Below are positions 37,879 through 47,064 of a DNA stretch of 64,000 nt, piece after piece. The notes beneath the pieces were generated by a model. It ran no database searches and was not told the DNA's origin. It saw only the letters and a program-made list of their open reading frames with translations. Source of the stretch: Acinetobacter lwoffii (lineage in GTDB: Bacteria; Pseudomonadota; Gammaproteobacteria; Pseudomonadales; Moraxellaceae); contig NZ_CP059081.1 in NCBI RefSeq assembly GCF_015602705.1, positions 2,427,702 through 2,491,701 on the forward strand. The letters are read 5' to 3'. How positions within the stretch are numbered: position 1 is the stretch's first letter; each line of letters begins with the position of its first letter. The position numbers were made by a program, and so were the translations under genes.

Positions 37879-38865
37879 ATGATTATGCTAGGTATTGATG
37901 TCAGTAAAACCAAAATAGATTGTTGCATTTTTCCTCAAGGTTTGACTGGAAAAAGAAAAAATAAAATATTTACTAATACAGAAAGTGGCTTTGGCAGTCT
38001 GCTCAAATGGCTCATCACTCTTAAAATTGAACCTGATCAAGTGACAGCAATCATGGAAGCGACTTCGGTTTATCATGAGAATTTGGGATATTATCTATAT
38101 GATGCAGGTGTAAAGGTTTGTGTGGCTAATCCTTCACGAGTAAGAGCCTTTGCCAAAGGCATGTCCATGCTAAATAAAACGGATAAAGCTGATAGTGAAG
38201 CTCTTTCACGTTATGGTTACACCGCAAAGTTAATCATATGGCAGCCTGAACCTGAAAATGTCAGATTATTAAAAGCTTTACTAGGCAGACGAGATGTCTA
38301 TCTAGGTAGTCTATTGCAGGAAAAGAATCGACTTGAAAAGGCGCAGTCCACTCATACCTCCGTTGTTGTGATTAAATTACTTGAAGAGAATATTGAGTAT
38401 TTAAATCAGCAACTTGAAAATATTGATAAGTTAATAAATAATCACATAGATCAAGATCCAACATTGAAACAGGATTTGAAATTACTGCAAACTATTCCTT
38501 CAATCGGTGAACGATCAGGCTTATTACTGTTGGGGTTATTTCATTCGCACAAGTTTGAAAAAGCAAGTCAAGCTGCTGCATATGTAGGTTTGGTTCCAGT
38601 ACATCAGTTGTCTGGCAGTTCAGTCAACAAGCAAAGTCACTTATCAAAAGCAGGTGACAGTAAAATACGCTCAGTATTGTATATGTCAGCATTAACAGCG
38701 ATTAAATATAATCCACACATTGAAGCTTTATATCAACGATTATTAAGCCAGGGTAAAAATAAAATGTGTGCTTTAGGTGCTGCAATGCGCAAGCTTATAC
38801 ATCTGTGTTATGGCGTTTTAAAACATCAGACTGCCTATCAAAGAGATTATTTATTGGTCGAATAA
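37879..38865 (+). CDS. IS110-family transposase (DEDD recombinase)
   Basis: 328 aa, AAGGA upstream. RuvC-like N-terminal domain: MLGIDVSKTKIDCCIF with the first Asp, IMEATSVYHENLGYYLYDAG with the Glu, and KTDKADSEALSRYG with the DxxD pair. The C-terminal Tnp_20 domain: LLQTIPSIGERSGLLLLG, AAAYVGLVPVHQLSGSS with the reactive serine region, LSKAGDSKIRSVLYMSAL. The frame is intact, so it is probably active. Works with the bridge RNA in current models of the family. Confidence 0.93.
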   Translation: MIMLGIDVSKTKIDCCIFPQGLTGKRKNKIFTNTESGFGSLLKWLITLKIEPDQVTAIMEATSVYHENLGYYLYDAGVKVCVANPSRVRAFAKGMSMLNKTDKADSEALSRYGYTAKLIIWQPEPENVRLLKALLGRRDVYLGSLLQEKNRLEKAQSTHTSVVVIKLLEENIEYLNQQLENIDKLINNHIDQDPTLKQDLKLLQTIPSIGERSGLLLLGLFHSHKFEKASQAAAYVGLVPVHQLSGSSVNKQSHLSKAGDSKIRSVLYMSALTAIKYNPHIEALYQRLLSQGKNKMCALGAAMRKLIHLCYGVLKHQTAYQRDYLLVE

Positions 38866-38896
38866 TCTCAAAACCTGATTGACTACCAAGACGGTA

Positions 38897-38928
38897 TCTC
38901 ATCTCCTCACAGGAGAGGGAACTATTTT
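38897..38928. repeat. Partial palindromic repeat unit next to the IS110 element
   Basis: TCTCATCTCCTCACAGGAGAGGGAACT carries only the distal hairpin of the repeat family; AATCTCTCCC at 37632-37641 looks like the missing proximal part. The IS probably went into or beside a repeat unit. Confidence 0.5.
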
Positions 38929-38986
38929 GGTCTTTTTGAGTTATTGACGTTTATAACTGAATTATCCGTTCAGAGTTTAGAGCAGT

Positions 38987-39439
38987 TTAACGATTCGGCA
39001 CCAGCACATAGCGTCCGTTTTCATAAATCCAGTAGCTGCCACGCGGTGGTGCTGGTAACCCTAAACGCTGCCAATCGGTAATTACCGTATATCTCGAACT
39101 TTCAATCCGGGCAACATTCGGATCACCATTGACCCAGCTATAACTATTCGAATTTTGATAAATAGTGGTCGGTGCCTGATACTGAATGTTTAATCCACTT
39201 TGACTCTGTGCAGGTGGATAGCCCCAATATGGTGGTCGTTGCGGGTAATGTGGTCTTGGTGGCAGCGGACGTTGCGGATAATGCTGCCGTGGTGGATCAT
39301 AAGATCGTGGAGCGCTGCGATAATTCGGTGTGGATCGATCTACACCACCATAACCCACCCAAGCATTGCCAGCCATACTTTGTGCAGAAGCTCCTAATAG
39401 CAATGCAGCCAATATTGCACTCGATAGTACGATTCTCAT
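38987..39439 (-). CDS. RcnB-like periplasmic protein
   Basis: 150 aa. Signal peptide MRIVLSSAILAALLLGASAQSMA, then a Pro/Tyr/Arg-rich low-complexity segment (QHYPQRPLPPRPHYPQRPPYWGYPP) and a C-terminal RcnB-type domain (YTVITDWQRLGLPAPPRGSY then WIYENGRYVLV). RcnB proteins are periplasmic and linked to nickel/cobalt homeostasis in E. coli; whether this one is cannot be said. AT-rich flanks, transcribed alone. Confidence 0.82.
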   Translation of the reverse strand: MRIVLSSAILAALLLGASAQSMAGNAWVGYGGVDRSTPNYRSAPRSYDPPRQHYPQRPLPPRPHYPQRPPYWGYPPAQSQSGLNIQYQAPTTIYQNSNSYSWVNGDPNVARIESSRYTVITDWQRLGLPAPPRGSYWIYENGRYVLVPNR

Positions 39440-39618
39440 TTGAGCTTCCTCCGAATAATCTGCTTATATTTTAAACAAAATAGATGCAGAAAATATGGAT
39501 AAGCTCGCTGGAGCTGCAATTTTTTGTAATGCGCTCGCCTATTTTCAATCTGACAGGCACGTCGGCAGGCTGCTACTTTATGCTAAAATTGCTTTTTTAA
39601 TGTTTCGAGTTGAATACT

Positions 39619-40077
39619 GTGTCTGATTTAAATTTCGATCGTTTACATGAATATTTTTCTAAAATGCCGAGTGTTCAGAAAGAACGGATTGATAGCTATG
39701 GTTCAGATGGCAAACAGGCATGGTGGTTTAAGTTTCAGATCAATGTCGATCATCCGCTGGCTTGGCAAACTGTGCAAGAATTAGGTCATGTCCTGAATTA
39801 TATTTCTAAAAATGAACGTCTTCCGACGCAGTTCCTGCCAGTATCTCCACCACCGTATATGAATGGTATCGCCAGAGATTTCTTGTGCTGGGTGATCCAG
39901 TGTAATCACGCAGATTTCCCACCCGATGTAGTTTGTGACTGGTTAGAAGCGCGTTTACCAAATCCAGTCGATGATGAAGCGCAATGGAAAATTAAAACCG
40001 ATATTTCTGAGCTGGATCAATTAACGGATAAAGAGCTGGATCAGCTGGTTCCGCCGAATCCAGAATCAAAAAGCTGA
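39619..40077 (+). CDS. Conserved hypothetical protein
   Basis: 152 aa from GTG at 39619 (MSDLNFDRLHEYFSKMP); a TTG at 39610 in frame is the other option. Soluble, acidic, Trp- and Pro-rich (KQAWWFKFQINVDHPLAWQ, LPTQFLPVSPPPYMNGIARDFLCWVI); no signal, no membrane span. I recognise no domain. It faces the phospholipase gene with the paired repeat between them. Confidence 0.75.
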   Translation: MSDLNFDRLHEYFSKMPSVQKERIDSYGSDGKQAWWFKFQINVDHPLAWQTVQELGHVLNYISKNERLPTQFLPVSPPPYMNGIARDFLCWVIQCNHADFPPDVVCDWLEARLPNPVDDEAQWKIKTDISELDQLTDKELDQLVPPNPESKS

Positions 40078-40083
40078 TAATAA

Positions 40084-40158
40084 AAAATCTCCCTAACTCC
40101 CTCTTTTTCAAAGAGGGACTTTCCTCCCTTTTTAAAAAGGGAGGTCAGGAGGGATTTA
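40084..40158. repeat. Facing pair of palindromic repeat units
   Basis: Unit one reads AATCTCCCTAACTCCCTC, then a hairpin CCCTCTTTTTCAAAGAGGG; unit two is the inverted copy (CCTCCCTTTTTAAAAAGGGAGG then CAGGAGGGATT). Same paired inverted layout as 2565-2658. It lies between two convergent genes and could also terminate both. Confidence 0.75.
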
Positions 40159-40161
40159 AAA

Positions 40162-41625
40162 TTAAAACGTCGACCAGCCGCTCCATTCCATAAAACGATA
40201 CAGCCAATATTTAAAGAACGAGTTTTCTGCATATTGAGTGTAATCTACGCTCATCGAACGGCCATTTAGATTTGACCATGCCCCCTCAAAATATTGCTGG
40301 GCATCCCGGAAGACTTCGGCCTGAGGCTGACCCACCACGCGCATATTGGTTTCCAGATTATAGTTTTTCAAATTGCGTACCGTAAAATTGGCCGAACCTA
40401 AAATCATTTCAGCTTGCTGAGCATTGCGCTTCATTAGGATCTTGCTATGACATTGCTCACCCTGAGTATGACACCAACGTACATTTATACCCGCTTCGTG
40501 CAATTCTGAAGCCACCTGCCGATTTGGAATTCCATTCTTTTCACGGCCAAAGGCATCTTTATTTGGGTCGAGTAAAATCCGGACTTTGACACCACGTTCA
40601 TGGGCCGCTATCAGACTTTTGATAATTTTTCGCTCAGACAGATAAAACATTGCCAGATCAATCTGTTCACTGGCTTTCGCGGTCTGAATCAGATTCAGAA
40701 TCGCATCATAAATGGCTTTTTCAGTCAGCACCTGAGCTTGTGGCTGGCTACTGTCTGCCTGAAAATCCCCAGCGACAATGGCTGGCATATTCGCTTGTGA
40801 CATCATGCCCACAGACAGTTCTGTTTTCAAAATATCCACAGCTGTGCTCCCCCAGACCAATAAACCAATATTGGAATGCCGCGAACTGCCATCATGCGGG
40901 TTCATGGACGTGACCAGTGCTTTCCAGCCTTGATCGGTATCCACCACCATAGTTTTGCGATGATTGGCTTTAAAGTTAAACAAATCAAAATAACTGCGCA
41001 GGGTAATTTTTTCTGTTCCAAATGGATTCGGCAACCAGCCTGTTTCCGGATTATTGCCAATGCCCTGGCAACAGATATACCAGAAGCCGGACCAGCTTGG
41101 ATTGGAAGCCCGCAACGGCGTCAGATTGGTTTCAATCACATCAATACCGTGCTGACGTAATTCCCGATACTGCTCGGATCTAATTCCACCATAGACCGAA
41201 TTGATCGGATCGGTAATAAATTTGATTTCTACCTCAGGCTGCAGCAGACGCTTACTGATTAAAGCATCACTCAACTGTTGACTCAGTGCCTGATGCTGCT
41301 GCGTAGATGCACCGGTTTGCTGATTAAATAAAAACATATCCAGCACAATCAGCGATTTGGCCTCTTCAATCATTTTCAGCATTTCATTAAAAATGCGATG
41401 ATCTAAATGCTGTTTTCCTTCTGCATCCAGATAAGTCTGATCGGCCAGAAATTTGACTTCGGCATGACGCAGCTTGCCCGTGTAATTCAGATCTTCCGGC
41501 AAAGGCTTATACGTGTGGTAGATCGCCGAAGCCAGATAACCCACGGCCAGCATACTAATGATCAAAGCCACATAACGGCGATTCGACCAGTTTAATTTAT
41601 TGTGAATTCGTTGAAAGATACGCAT
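40162..41625 (-). CDS. Phospholipase D/cardiolipin synthase-family protein
   Basis: 487 aa. One N-terminal membrane anchor (YVALIISMLAVGYLASAIYH, residues 18-37) puts the body probably in the periplasm. Two PLD catalytic motifs: NHRKTMVVD with H222 and K224, and CHSKILMKRNAQQAEMILGSANF near residue 395; the pattern is HxK(x)4(D/N). The family swaps phosphatidyl groups or hydrolyses phosphodiesters. It may be a second cardiolipin synthase or a periplasmic phospholipase; the long insertion WYICCQGIGNNPETGW is unusual. Confidence 0.85.
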   Translation of the reverse strand: MRIFQRIHNKLNWSNRRYVALIISMLAVGYLASAIYHTYKPLPEDLNYTGKLRHAEVKFLADQTYLDAEGKQHLDHRIFNEMLKMIEEAKSLIVLDMFLFNQQTGASTQQHQALSQQLSDALISKRLLQPEVEIKFITDPINSVYGGIRSEQYRELRQHGIDVIETNLTPLRASNPSWSGFWYICCQGIGNNPETGWLPNPFGTEKITLRSYFDLFNFKANHRKTMVVDTDQGWKALVTSMNPHDGSSRHSNIGLLVWGSTAVDILKTELSVGMMSQANMPAIVAGDFQADSSQPQAQVLTEKAIYDAILNLIQTAKASEQIDLAMFYLSERKIIKSLIAAHERGVKVRILLDPNKDAFGREKNGIPNRQVASELHEAGINVRWCHTQGEQCHSKILMKRNAQQAEMILGSANFTVRNLKNYNLETNMRVVGQPQAEVFRDAQQYFEGAWSNLNGRSMSVDYTQYAENSFFKYWLYRFMEWSGWSTF

Positions 41626-41629
41626 AAGA

Positions 41630-41662
41630 AAAAACCTAACCCAATATACTCAGGCTAGGTTT
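41630..41662 (-). terminator. Terminator after the zinc-receptor gene
   Basis: AAACCTAACC and GGCTAGGTTT pair with one mismatch around a 10-base loop, with A and T runs outside. Confidence 0.65.
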
Positions 41663-41731
41663 TATCTTATGATTTTTCAAGTAGATTTCAGTGAGATCTA
41701 GATGATTTAGTCGATTATTTCAGTAGACCTG

Positions 41732-43858
41732 TTAGAAATCATACTGTACGCCGACGGTAAAGTTGCGACCCACCTGCGGAATATTCGACAGGAAGGAAGT
41801 ATGTGAATACACCTGATCATCAAGCAGGTTATTGGCCTTGAAATAAACCCGATAAGCATTGTTATCTGCAATGCTATTGGCATAGCTTAAGCCAACATTC
41901 ACCATATTGTAGCCCTGGGTTTCATCTTCATAGCTGGCGATTTTGTCCTGATTAAAGACATGATAATACTCAGCCAAACCTGACCAGCCATCGGCAAAGT
42001 CTGCTTCGACTTTGGTGCCTAAGCGACCTGCAGGTACCCGTGGTGCATTTTCGCCTTCAATCTTGCCACGCACATAATCCCCAAAGACGCTGAGCTTATA
42101 CATATCATTGATCTGATAACCGGCTTGTGCTTCTGTACCATAGAATCTAGCTTTGTCTTGGGTATATTGCACGCCACGTAAATTACCTTTTTGCGCTACC
42201 GTTTCGCCATAGATATAATCATCAAACCAGTTGTGATAGACATGCACATGGTAATCCAGTTTATCCCCTTCATAATGCAGACCTAACTCGAGATTATTTG
42301 AAGTTTCTTTATCGAGATCAGGATTACCTAGTTCATAGGTATTGGTCGCAAAATGCAAGCCATCAGCATAGAGTTCTTGAGCTAAAGGCAAACGCTGCTG
42401 ATGTGATCCCACTACAGAAAGTTTGTAGTCCGGTGCAAATTCCCAGTTGGCAGCAGCGGATGCAGAGACACCAGTCCCCGAATAATCTTTCTGATCCGAA
42501 TCTACTTTCACTTTTTGATGATCGACACGCGCACCAAGTTCAACATGCACATCGCCAAGTTGCTTATGCTCTAAAGCAAAAAGACTGAATTTGTCAGTTT
42601 TTGTGTCCGGCATCACGACACCTGAACTATGAACATGATGTTCTTCATCGTCCTCATCGCCATCTTCATGATGGTCATGCTCTGATGCGGCAAGATTAAT
42701 TTTTTGCTGTGAAATCTGGGTTCCAATCACCCCTTCCCAGCCTGCAACTGGCACATGCACCAACTCTAAACGGCCGTCATAACCTTTGCTTTTAAAGTTA
42801 CTAATGACTTCACTTTCTTCAAGTTCATTGTGTTCATAATCGGTAATGCTGGCATGTGCACGTAGTTTTTCAACACCGGCAAAAGGCTGTTCCAGTTCGG
42901 TGCGTACTTCATAGCGTTCAGATTTTAAATCTACCCATGGTCCACCATGCTCTTCATGGACTGGTGCATCTGGGTCAGGTGTTGGACAACCATGAAAATG
43001 ATCGCCATGTAAAACACAGCCATGATATTCATGACTATGCCCCGGCAAACCATACTGATCATGACGGTTGCTATAAGATAGACCAACAAAACCACGGCCA
43101 TGAATCCATGATCCGCCAATATTGACTGTTTGTCCTTCTGCAAAGGTATTGTCGACACGGCGTTCTTTATGAAAGTGGGAGTGATCTCCATGCGGCTCTT
43201 CGACCACATAATCCGGCGCAATATAATCATTGGCTTTACGCTTTGAGCCTTCTACACGCAAAGCAAAATTTTCACCAATACCCGCTGTCACACCAGCACT
43301 TGCCAGTTTTTCGTCACTGCCTGAGTTATAACGTAGACCAACTGTACCTTCCAAACCATCTTCAGGCATCTGGGTCGGAATTTTTTGATCAGTGACATTC
43401 ACCAGTCCACCGACTGTACCGGCACCATAAAGCAACGTAGATGGACCGCGAATCACTTCGACCTGTTTCGCCAGAATCGGATCAACAGTGACAGCATGGT
43501 CAGGAGACAAAGTAGATACATCCGCTGTTTCAGAAGCATGCTGCAATACTTTCACACGTGGACCATCTTGACCACGAATCACCGGACGACTTGAGCCTGA
43601 ACCATATTGATTAGAATAAACACCCAGCTCATCTGCCAAGGCATCCCCAATGGTGGTCGCACGTTCAGACAGCGCTTTCTGATCCACGACTTGATCCACA
43701 ACCGCGAAATCCGCCGCAGTCTGCACCAATGGATGAGCTTGCACCTGAATCGTGTCCATGGTCTGAACCGGGATAGAAGATGAGGATTGCTCTGCAAACA
43801 CTGTAGGCGCAACTACAGCAAAAATTGACAATGTTATTAGATTCTTAGGGAAGGACAT
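41732..43858 (-). CDS. znuD: TonB-dependent zinc receptor, ZnuD-like
   Basis: 708 aa. Signal peptide MSFPKNLITLSIFAVVAPTVFA, TonB box-like MDTIQVQAH, plug domain (RGQDGPRVKVLQHASETADVS, VEVIRGPSTLLYGAGTVGG) and barrel ending in FTVGVQYDF. Extracellular loops are full of His, Asp and Glu (GDHSHFHKERR, GHSHEYHGC, HDHHEDGDEDDEEHHVH), the mark of ZnuD-type receptors that capture zinc. A Zur operator stands just upstream. Outer membrane, expressed when zinc is scarce. Confidence 0.93.
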   Translation of the reverse strand: MSFPKNLITLSIFAVVAPTVFAEQSSSSIPVQTMDTIQVQAHPLVQTAADFAVVDQVVDQKALSERATTIGDALADELGVYSNQYGSGSSRPVIRGQDGPRVKVLQHASETADVSTLSPDHAVTVDPILAKQVEVIRGPSTLLYGAGTVGGLVNVTDQKIPTQMPEDGLEGTVGLRYNSGSDEKLASAGVTAGIGENFALRVEGSKRKANDYIAPDYVVEEPHGDHSHFHKERRVDNTFAEGQTVNIGGSWIHGRGFVGLSYSNRHDQYGLPGHSHEYHGCVLHGDHFHGCPTPDPDAPVHEEHGGPWVDLKSERYEVRTELEQPFAGVEKLRAHASITDYEHNELEESEVISNFKSKGYDGRLELVHVPVAGWEGVIGTQISQQKINLAASEHDHHEDGDEDDEEHHVHSSGVVMPDTKTDKFSLFALEHKQLGDVHVELGARVDHQKVKVDSDQKDYSGTGVSASAAANWEFAPDYKLSVVGSHQQRLPLAQELYADGLHFATNTYELGNPDLDKETSNNLELGLHYEGDKLDYHVHVYHNWFDDYIYGETVAQKGNLRGVQYTQDKARFYGTEAQAGYQINDMYKLSVFGDYVRGKIEGENAPRVPAGRLGTKVEADFADGWSGLAEYYHVFNQDKIASYEDETQGYNMVNVGLSYANSIADNNAYRVYFKANNLLDDQVYSHTSFLSNIPQVGRNFTVGVQYDF

Positions 43859-43888
43859 GACCGAAGCTCAAATTCAGTATTTTGGATG

Positions 43889-43907
43889 AATGTTATAATA
43901 TAACATT
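43889..43907. promoter_or_regulatory. Zur operator
   Basis: AATGTTATAATATAACATT is a perfect 9+1+9 palindrome and matches the gammaproteobacterial Zur box. It lies 31 bases before the znuD ATG, over its likely promoter, and could also affect the divergent gene at 43999. Confidence 0.9.
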
Positions 43908-43998
43908 TCATTATTTTTGCAATCCTTTACGATACTCAGTGCTATATTTTATTAGAATGTCCTTTGAATACTTTTGATTACATTAAAACATTGTCTTT

Positions 43999-44763
43999 AT
44001 GCCCTTTACCTTATCGCATGCTGTGCTTGCTCCACCTATTTCATATTTGACTGGGAATAGACTTCCTGTTGCTGCGCTGGCAATTGGGAGCATGGTTCCC
44101 GATCTGCATCGCTTGTTTACTCATACTAATTCGAATATCACCCATTTATGGTCTTCTCTGATTCATCCAGATCTCTGGATTGGTTTGGCTTTTTGTGCCG
44201 TCTGGTACCTGATTTACCGGCCCGTGATTTACCGTTTCATCGGTATTCAGCATGATTTAAAGATTCACAATATCCTTTCAGCACTAAAATTCATCCTGGT
44301 GATGTGTCTGGCAGTCATCATTGGTACAGCCACCCATTTAATCTGGGATGGAATAACCCATGTCGATTTTCGAACTTTTGCCTTCCATGAAGTCTTAGCC
44401 CAACATTTTCAGTTGTTTGGACAAAGCTATCCGCTGCATCGGATTTTACAGATTGGCACCTCAGTGATTGTCTTGCCTCTTATCCTGTGGATGAGCCTGC
44501 ATTATTATAAAACTCATCAGCAATATCTTACAGTCAGCCTAAAAATCAAATCGTTTGCCTGGGGCTTATTGCTCTTTTCTATATTCACCGGCCTATTTTC
44601 TGTCTGGGATTATGCGCGCTATATTTCTACGGAAGTCTGGCAATCAGATCTCTACTATTTTACTGGCCGCTCGATCAATGAATTTAGCCAAGGCTTTCTG
44701 ATCACCTTCAGTCTGGGCTGTTTATTGTTTTTATTTTTAGACAGAGATCTCAAGATGGGTTAA
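43999..44763 (+). CDS. DUF4184-family membrane protein
   Basis: 254 aa. PFTLSHAVLAPPISYLTGNRLPVAALAIGSMVPDLHRLF and the later THLIWDGITHVDFRTF are typical of the DUF4184/metal-dependent-hydrolase-like family, with conserved His and Asp that could hold a metal. About six hydrophobic segments. Function unknown. It is divergent from znuD and shares the Zur-site region, so zinc control is possible but unproven. No strong ribosome site before ATG. Confidence 0.8.
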   Translation: MPFTLSHAVLAPPISYLTGNRLPVAALAIGSMVPDLHRLFTHTNSNITHLWSSLIHPDLWIGLAFCAVWYLIYRPVIYRFIGIQHDLKIHNILSALKFILVMCLAVIIGTATHLIWDGITHVDFRTFAFHEVLAQHFQLFGQSYPLHRILQIGTSVIVLPLILWMSLHYYKTHQQYLTVSLKIKSFAWGLLLFSIFTGLFSVWDYARYISTEVWQSDLYYFTGRSINEFSQGFLITFSLGCLLFLFLDRDLKMG

Positions 44764-44924
44764 ACAAAGCACTGGCTTTTCCCTATTCACTTTAAAATGA
44801 TATTGTTTTTGACCCAAGTTCTTGTGACAACATGCCCAAAGAGGCATAATCCTACCTTTACTCAAAGCGGTACGCTGTTTACGTATTCGCTGACCTTAAC
44901 CCATATAGTTGGATTTCTAACGCT

Positions 44925-46709
44925 ATGATGCGAACTCATTACTGCGGTTCTTTAACCGAAGCTCAAATTGACCAAACCGTAACATTATGCGGTTGGGTAC
45001 ACCGTCGCCGTGACCACGGTGGTGTAATCTTCCTTGATATGCGTGACCGTGATGGTCTTGTTCAAGTGGTTATTGACCCAGATACTCCTGAAGCATTCGC
45101 AACTGCTGATAAAGTACGTTCAGAATTTGTATTAAAAATTACAGGCCGTGTACGTCGCCGTTATGAAGGCACAGAAAATGCCAATATGGTGAGCGGTCAA
45201 ATCGAAGTCTTGGGTAAAGAAATTGAAGTTCTTGCTCAGTCTGAAACTCCGCCATTCCCTTTGAATGACGAAAACACCAATATTTCTGAAGAAATTCGTT
45301 TGAAATATCGTTTCCTGGATATCCGTCGTCCAGAAATGCTAGATCGTTTACGTTTCCGTTCTAAGTTGACCAACCTGATTCGTAACTACTTCGAAGACAA
45401 TGGTTTCCTGGATGTTGAAACTCCGATCTTGACTCGTGCAACCCCTGAAGGTGCACGTGACTATTTGGTTCCAAGTCGTGTATCGAATGGTAGCTTCTAC
45501 GCACTGCCACAATCTCCACAGCTGTTCAAACAGTTGTTGATGGTGGGTGGTATCGATCGTTACTACCAAATCGCAAAATGTTTCCGTGATGAAGACTTGC
45601 GTGCGGATCGTCAGCCTGAATTCACCCAGATCGACGTTGAAACATCGTTCATGAGTGACGATGACATCATGGATTTAATGGAAACTTTAACCGTGAAGAT
45701 GTTCAAAGAACTTCTAAACGTAGAGTTCGATAAATTCCCACGCATGACATACAACGATGCAATGCGTGACTATGCATCTGACAAACCAGATATGCGTATT
45801 CCTTTGAAACTGGTTGACGTTGCAGACTTGATGCAAGACGTTGAGTTCAAAGTATTCGCAGGTCCTGCGAAGGATCCTAAAGGTCGTATCGTTGCGCTTC
45901 GCGTACCGGGTGCGGGTTCACTGCCACGTAGCGCGATTGATGAATATACCAAATTCGTAGGCATCTACGGTGCACGCGGTTTGGCGTACATCAAAGTCAA
46001 CGAACTTGAAAAAGGTATCGAAGGCTTACAATCTCCAATCGTTAAATTCATCGAGCCAATCGTGCTGGATCTATTGAAACGTGTTGGTGCTGAAAATGGC
46101 GACATCGTATTCTTCGGTGCAGACAAAGCTAAAGTTGTAAACGATGCAATGGGCGCGCTTCGTGTGAAGATCGGCCATGACCTTAAATTATCAACTTGCG
46201 AGTGGGCACCACTTTGGGTTGTTGATTTCCCAATGTTTGAAGAAACTGATGATGGTAAATGGACGTCTGTGCATCACCCATTCACGCTGCCAAAATCTAG
46301 CGTAGAAGAAGTGAAGAACAATCCAGGTGCTGCATTGTCTGTGGCTTACGATATGGTATTGAACGGTACTGAAATCGGTGGTGGTTCACTACGTATTCAC
46401 AATCTTGAAATGCAAAAAGCGATCTTTGAAGCACTTGGTATTGGTGAAGAAGAAGCAGAAGAGAAATTCAGCTTCTTGTTAAATGCACTACGTTACGGTG
46501 CTCCTCCGCATGGTGGTTTGGCATTTGGTCTGGATCGTCTGGTGATGTTGATGACTGGCGGCGCTTCAATTCGTGACGTGATTGCATTCCCGAAAACCAA
46601 GACTGCTGAATGTCCATTGACTCAAGCGCCAGCACCAGTTGAATCAAACCAGCTGCGTGACCTTGGTATTCGCTTACGTGAAAAACCAAAAGCTGAATCT
46701 CAAGAATAA
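44925..46709 (+). CDS. aspS: Aspartate--tRNA ligase
   Basis: 594 aa. N-terminal OB-fold ([33 protein letters not shown]), class II core with [44 protein letters not shown], the bacterial GAD insertion domain, and motif 3 [15 protein letters not shown]. The length with the GAD domain fits the bacterial type. It can charge tRNA-Asp, and tRNA-Asn as well in species without AsnRS. Marks one border of the outer-core LOS cluster known from Acinetobacter. A second ATG is 3 bases downstream. Confidence 0.97.
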   Translation: MMRTHYCGSLTEAQIDQTVTLCGWVHRRRDHGGVIFLDMRDRDGLVQVVIDPDTPEAFATADKVRSEFVLKITGRVRRRYEGTENANMVSGQIEVLGKEIEVLAQSETPPFPLNDENTNISEEIRLKYRFLDIRRPEMLDRLRFRSKLTNLIRNYFEDNGFLDVETPILTRATPEGARDYLVPSRVSNGSFYALPQSPQLFKQLLMVGGIDRYYQIAKCFRDEDLRADRQPEFTQIDVETSFMSDDDIMDLMETLTVKMFKELLNVEFDKFPRMTYNDAMRDYASDKPDMRIPLKLVDVADLMQDVEFKVFAGPAKDPKGRIVALRVPGAGSLPRSAIDEYTKFVGIYGARGLAYIKVNELEKGIEGLQSPIVKFIEPIVLDLLKRVGAENGDIVFFGADKAKVVNDAMGALRVKIGHDLKLSTCEWAPLWVVDFPMFEETDDGKWTSVHHPFTLPKSSVEEVKNNPGAALSVAYDMVLNGTEIGGGSLRIHNLEMQKAIFEALGIGEEEAEEKFSFLLNALRYGAPPHGGLAFGLDRLVMLMTGGASIRDVIAFPKTKTAECPLTQAPAPVESNQLRDLGIRLREKPKAESQE

Positions 46710-46727
46710 TTCTTGAAAATTTAAGTG

Positions 46728-46758
46728 AAAAAGCCCTGCCTCGTGTGGGGCTTTTTTT
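46728..46758 (+). terminator. Terminator after aspS
   Basis: AAAAAGCCC and GGGGCTTTTTTT around a short loop. Confidence 0.88.
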
Positions 46759-46824
46759 GTGTGATTGAGTCACATCTGGAACAGTGGCATAATAGCCACA
46801 GTTTTTAATCTAAGGTAATTAGCA

Positions 46825-47046
46825 ATGGCTATGCGTCCTGCAGTTCGTAATCGCAGCATTATGCTTATTGTATTTTCAGTGGTTCAATGGCTGTTCATGC
46901 GCTATATCCTTGCCAACAACCTGTTCAACCTCGATACCAATGACCGTATTGTGTATTTTTGTCTGAGCAGTATTTTAGGTGCCCTGCTGATTTTTGTAGG
47001 TTTGATTTATATGGTGCTGAAGGGCAATCCGGACAAAGACCTATAA
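46825..47046 (+). CDS. Small two-span membrane protein
   Basis: 73 aa, AAGG upstream. Two hydrophobic helices: IMLIVFSVVQWLFMRYILA and VYFCLSSILGALLIFVGLIYMVL, with a basic start (MRPAVRNR) and charged tail (KGNPDKDL). Family unknown. It precedes the acyltransferase gene by 18 bases, probably in one transcript, so a role near the inner-membrane steps of lipid A is conceivable. Confidence 0.75.
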   Translation: MAMRPAVRNRSIMLIVFSVVQWLFMRYILANNLFNLDTNDRIVYFCLSSILGALLIFVGLIYMVLKGNPDKDL

Positions 47047-47064
47047 TCTGACCATCTGGATACC

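Larger units (their letters stand above)
37629..38894. mobile_element. IS110-family insertion sequence
   Basis: About 1.27 kb with a single DEDD transposase gene, 250 bases of noncoding left end and about 30 of right end, the layout of the IS110 (IS621-like) group. TATCTCA occurs at both presumed borders (37622-37628 and 38895-38901), as expected for a short shared core, and no inverted terminal repeats are seen. The right flank is a broken copy of the palindromic repeat. Ends are uncertain by some 15 bases; an alternative left end is 37642. Confidence 0.65.

Noticed and set aside
43889..43907. Reading the palindrome as a Fur box
   Set aside because: It matches the Zur consensus rather than GATAAT repeats, and the receptor is His-rich like ZnuD.
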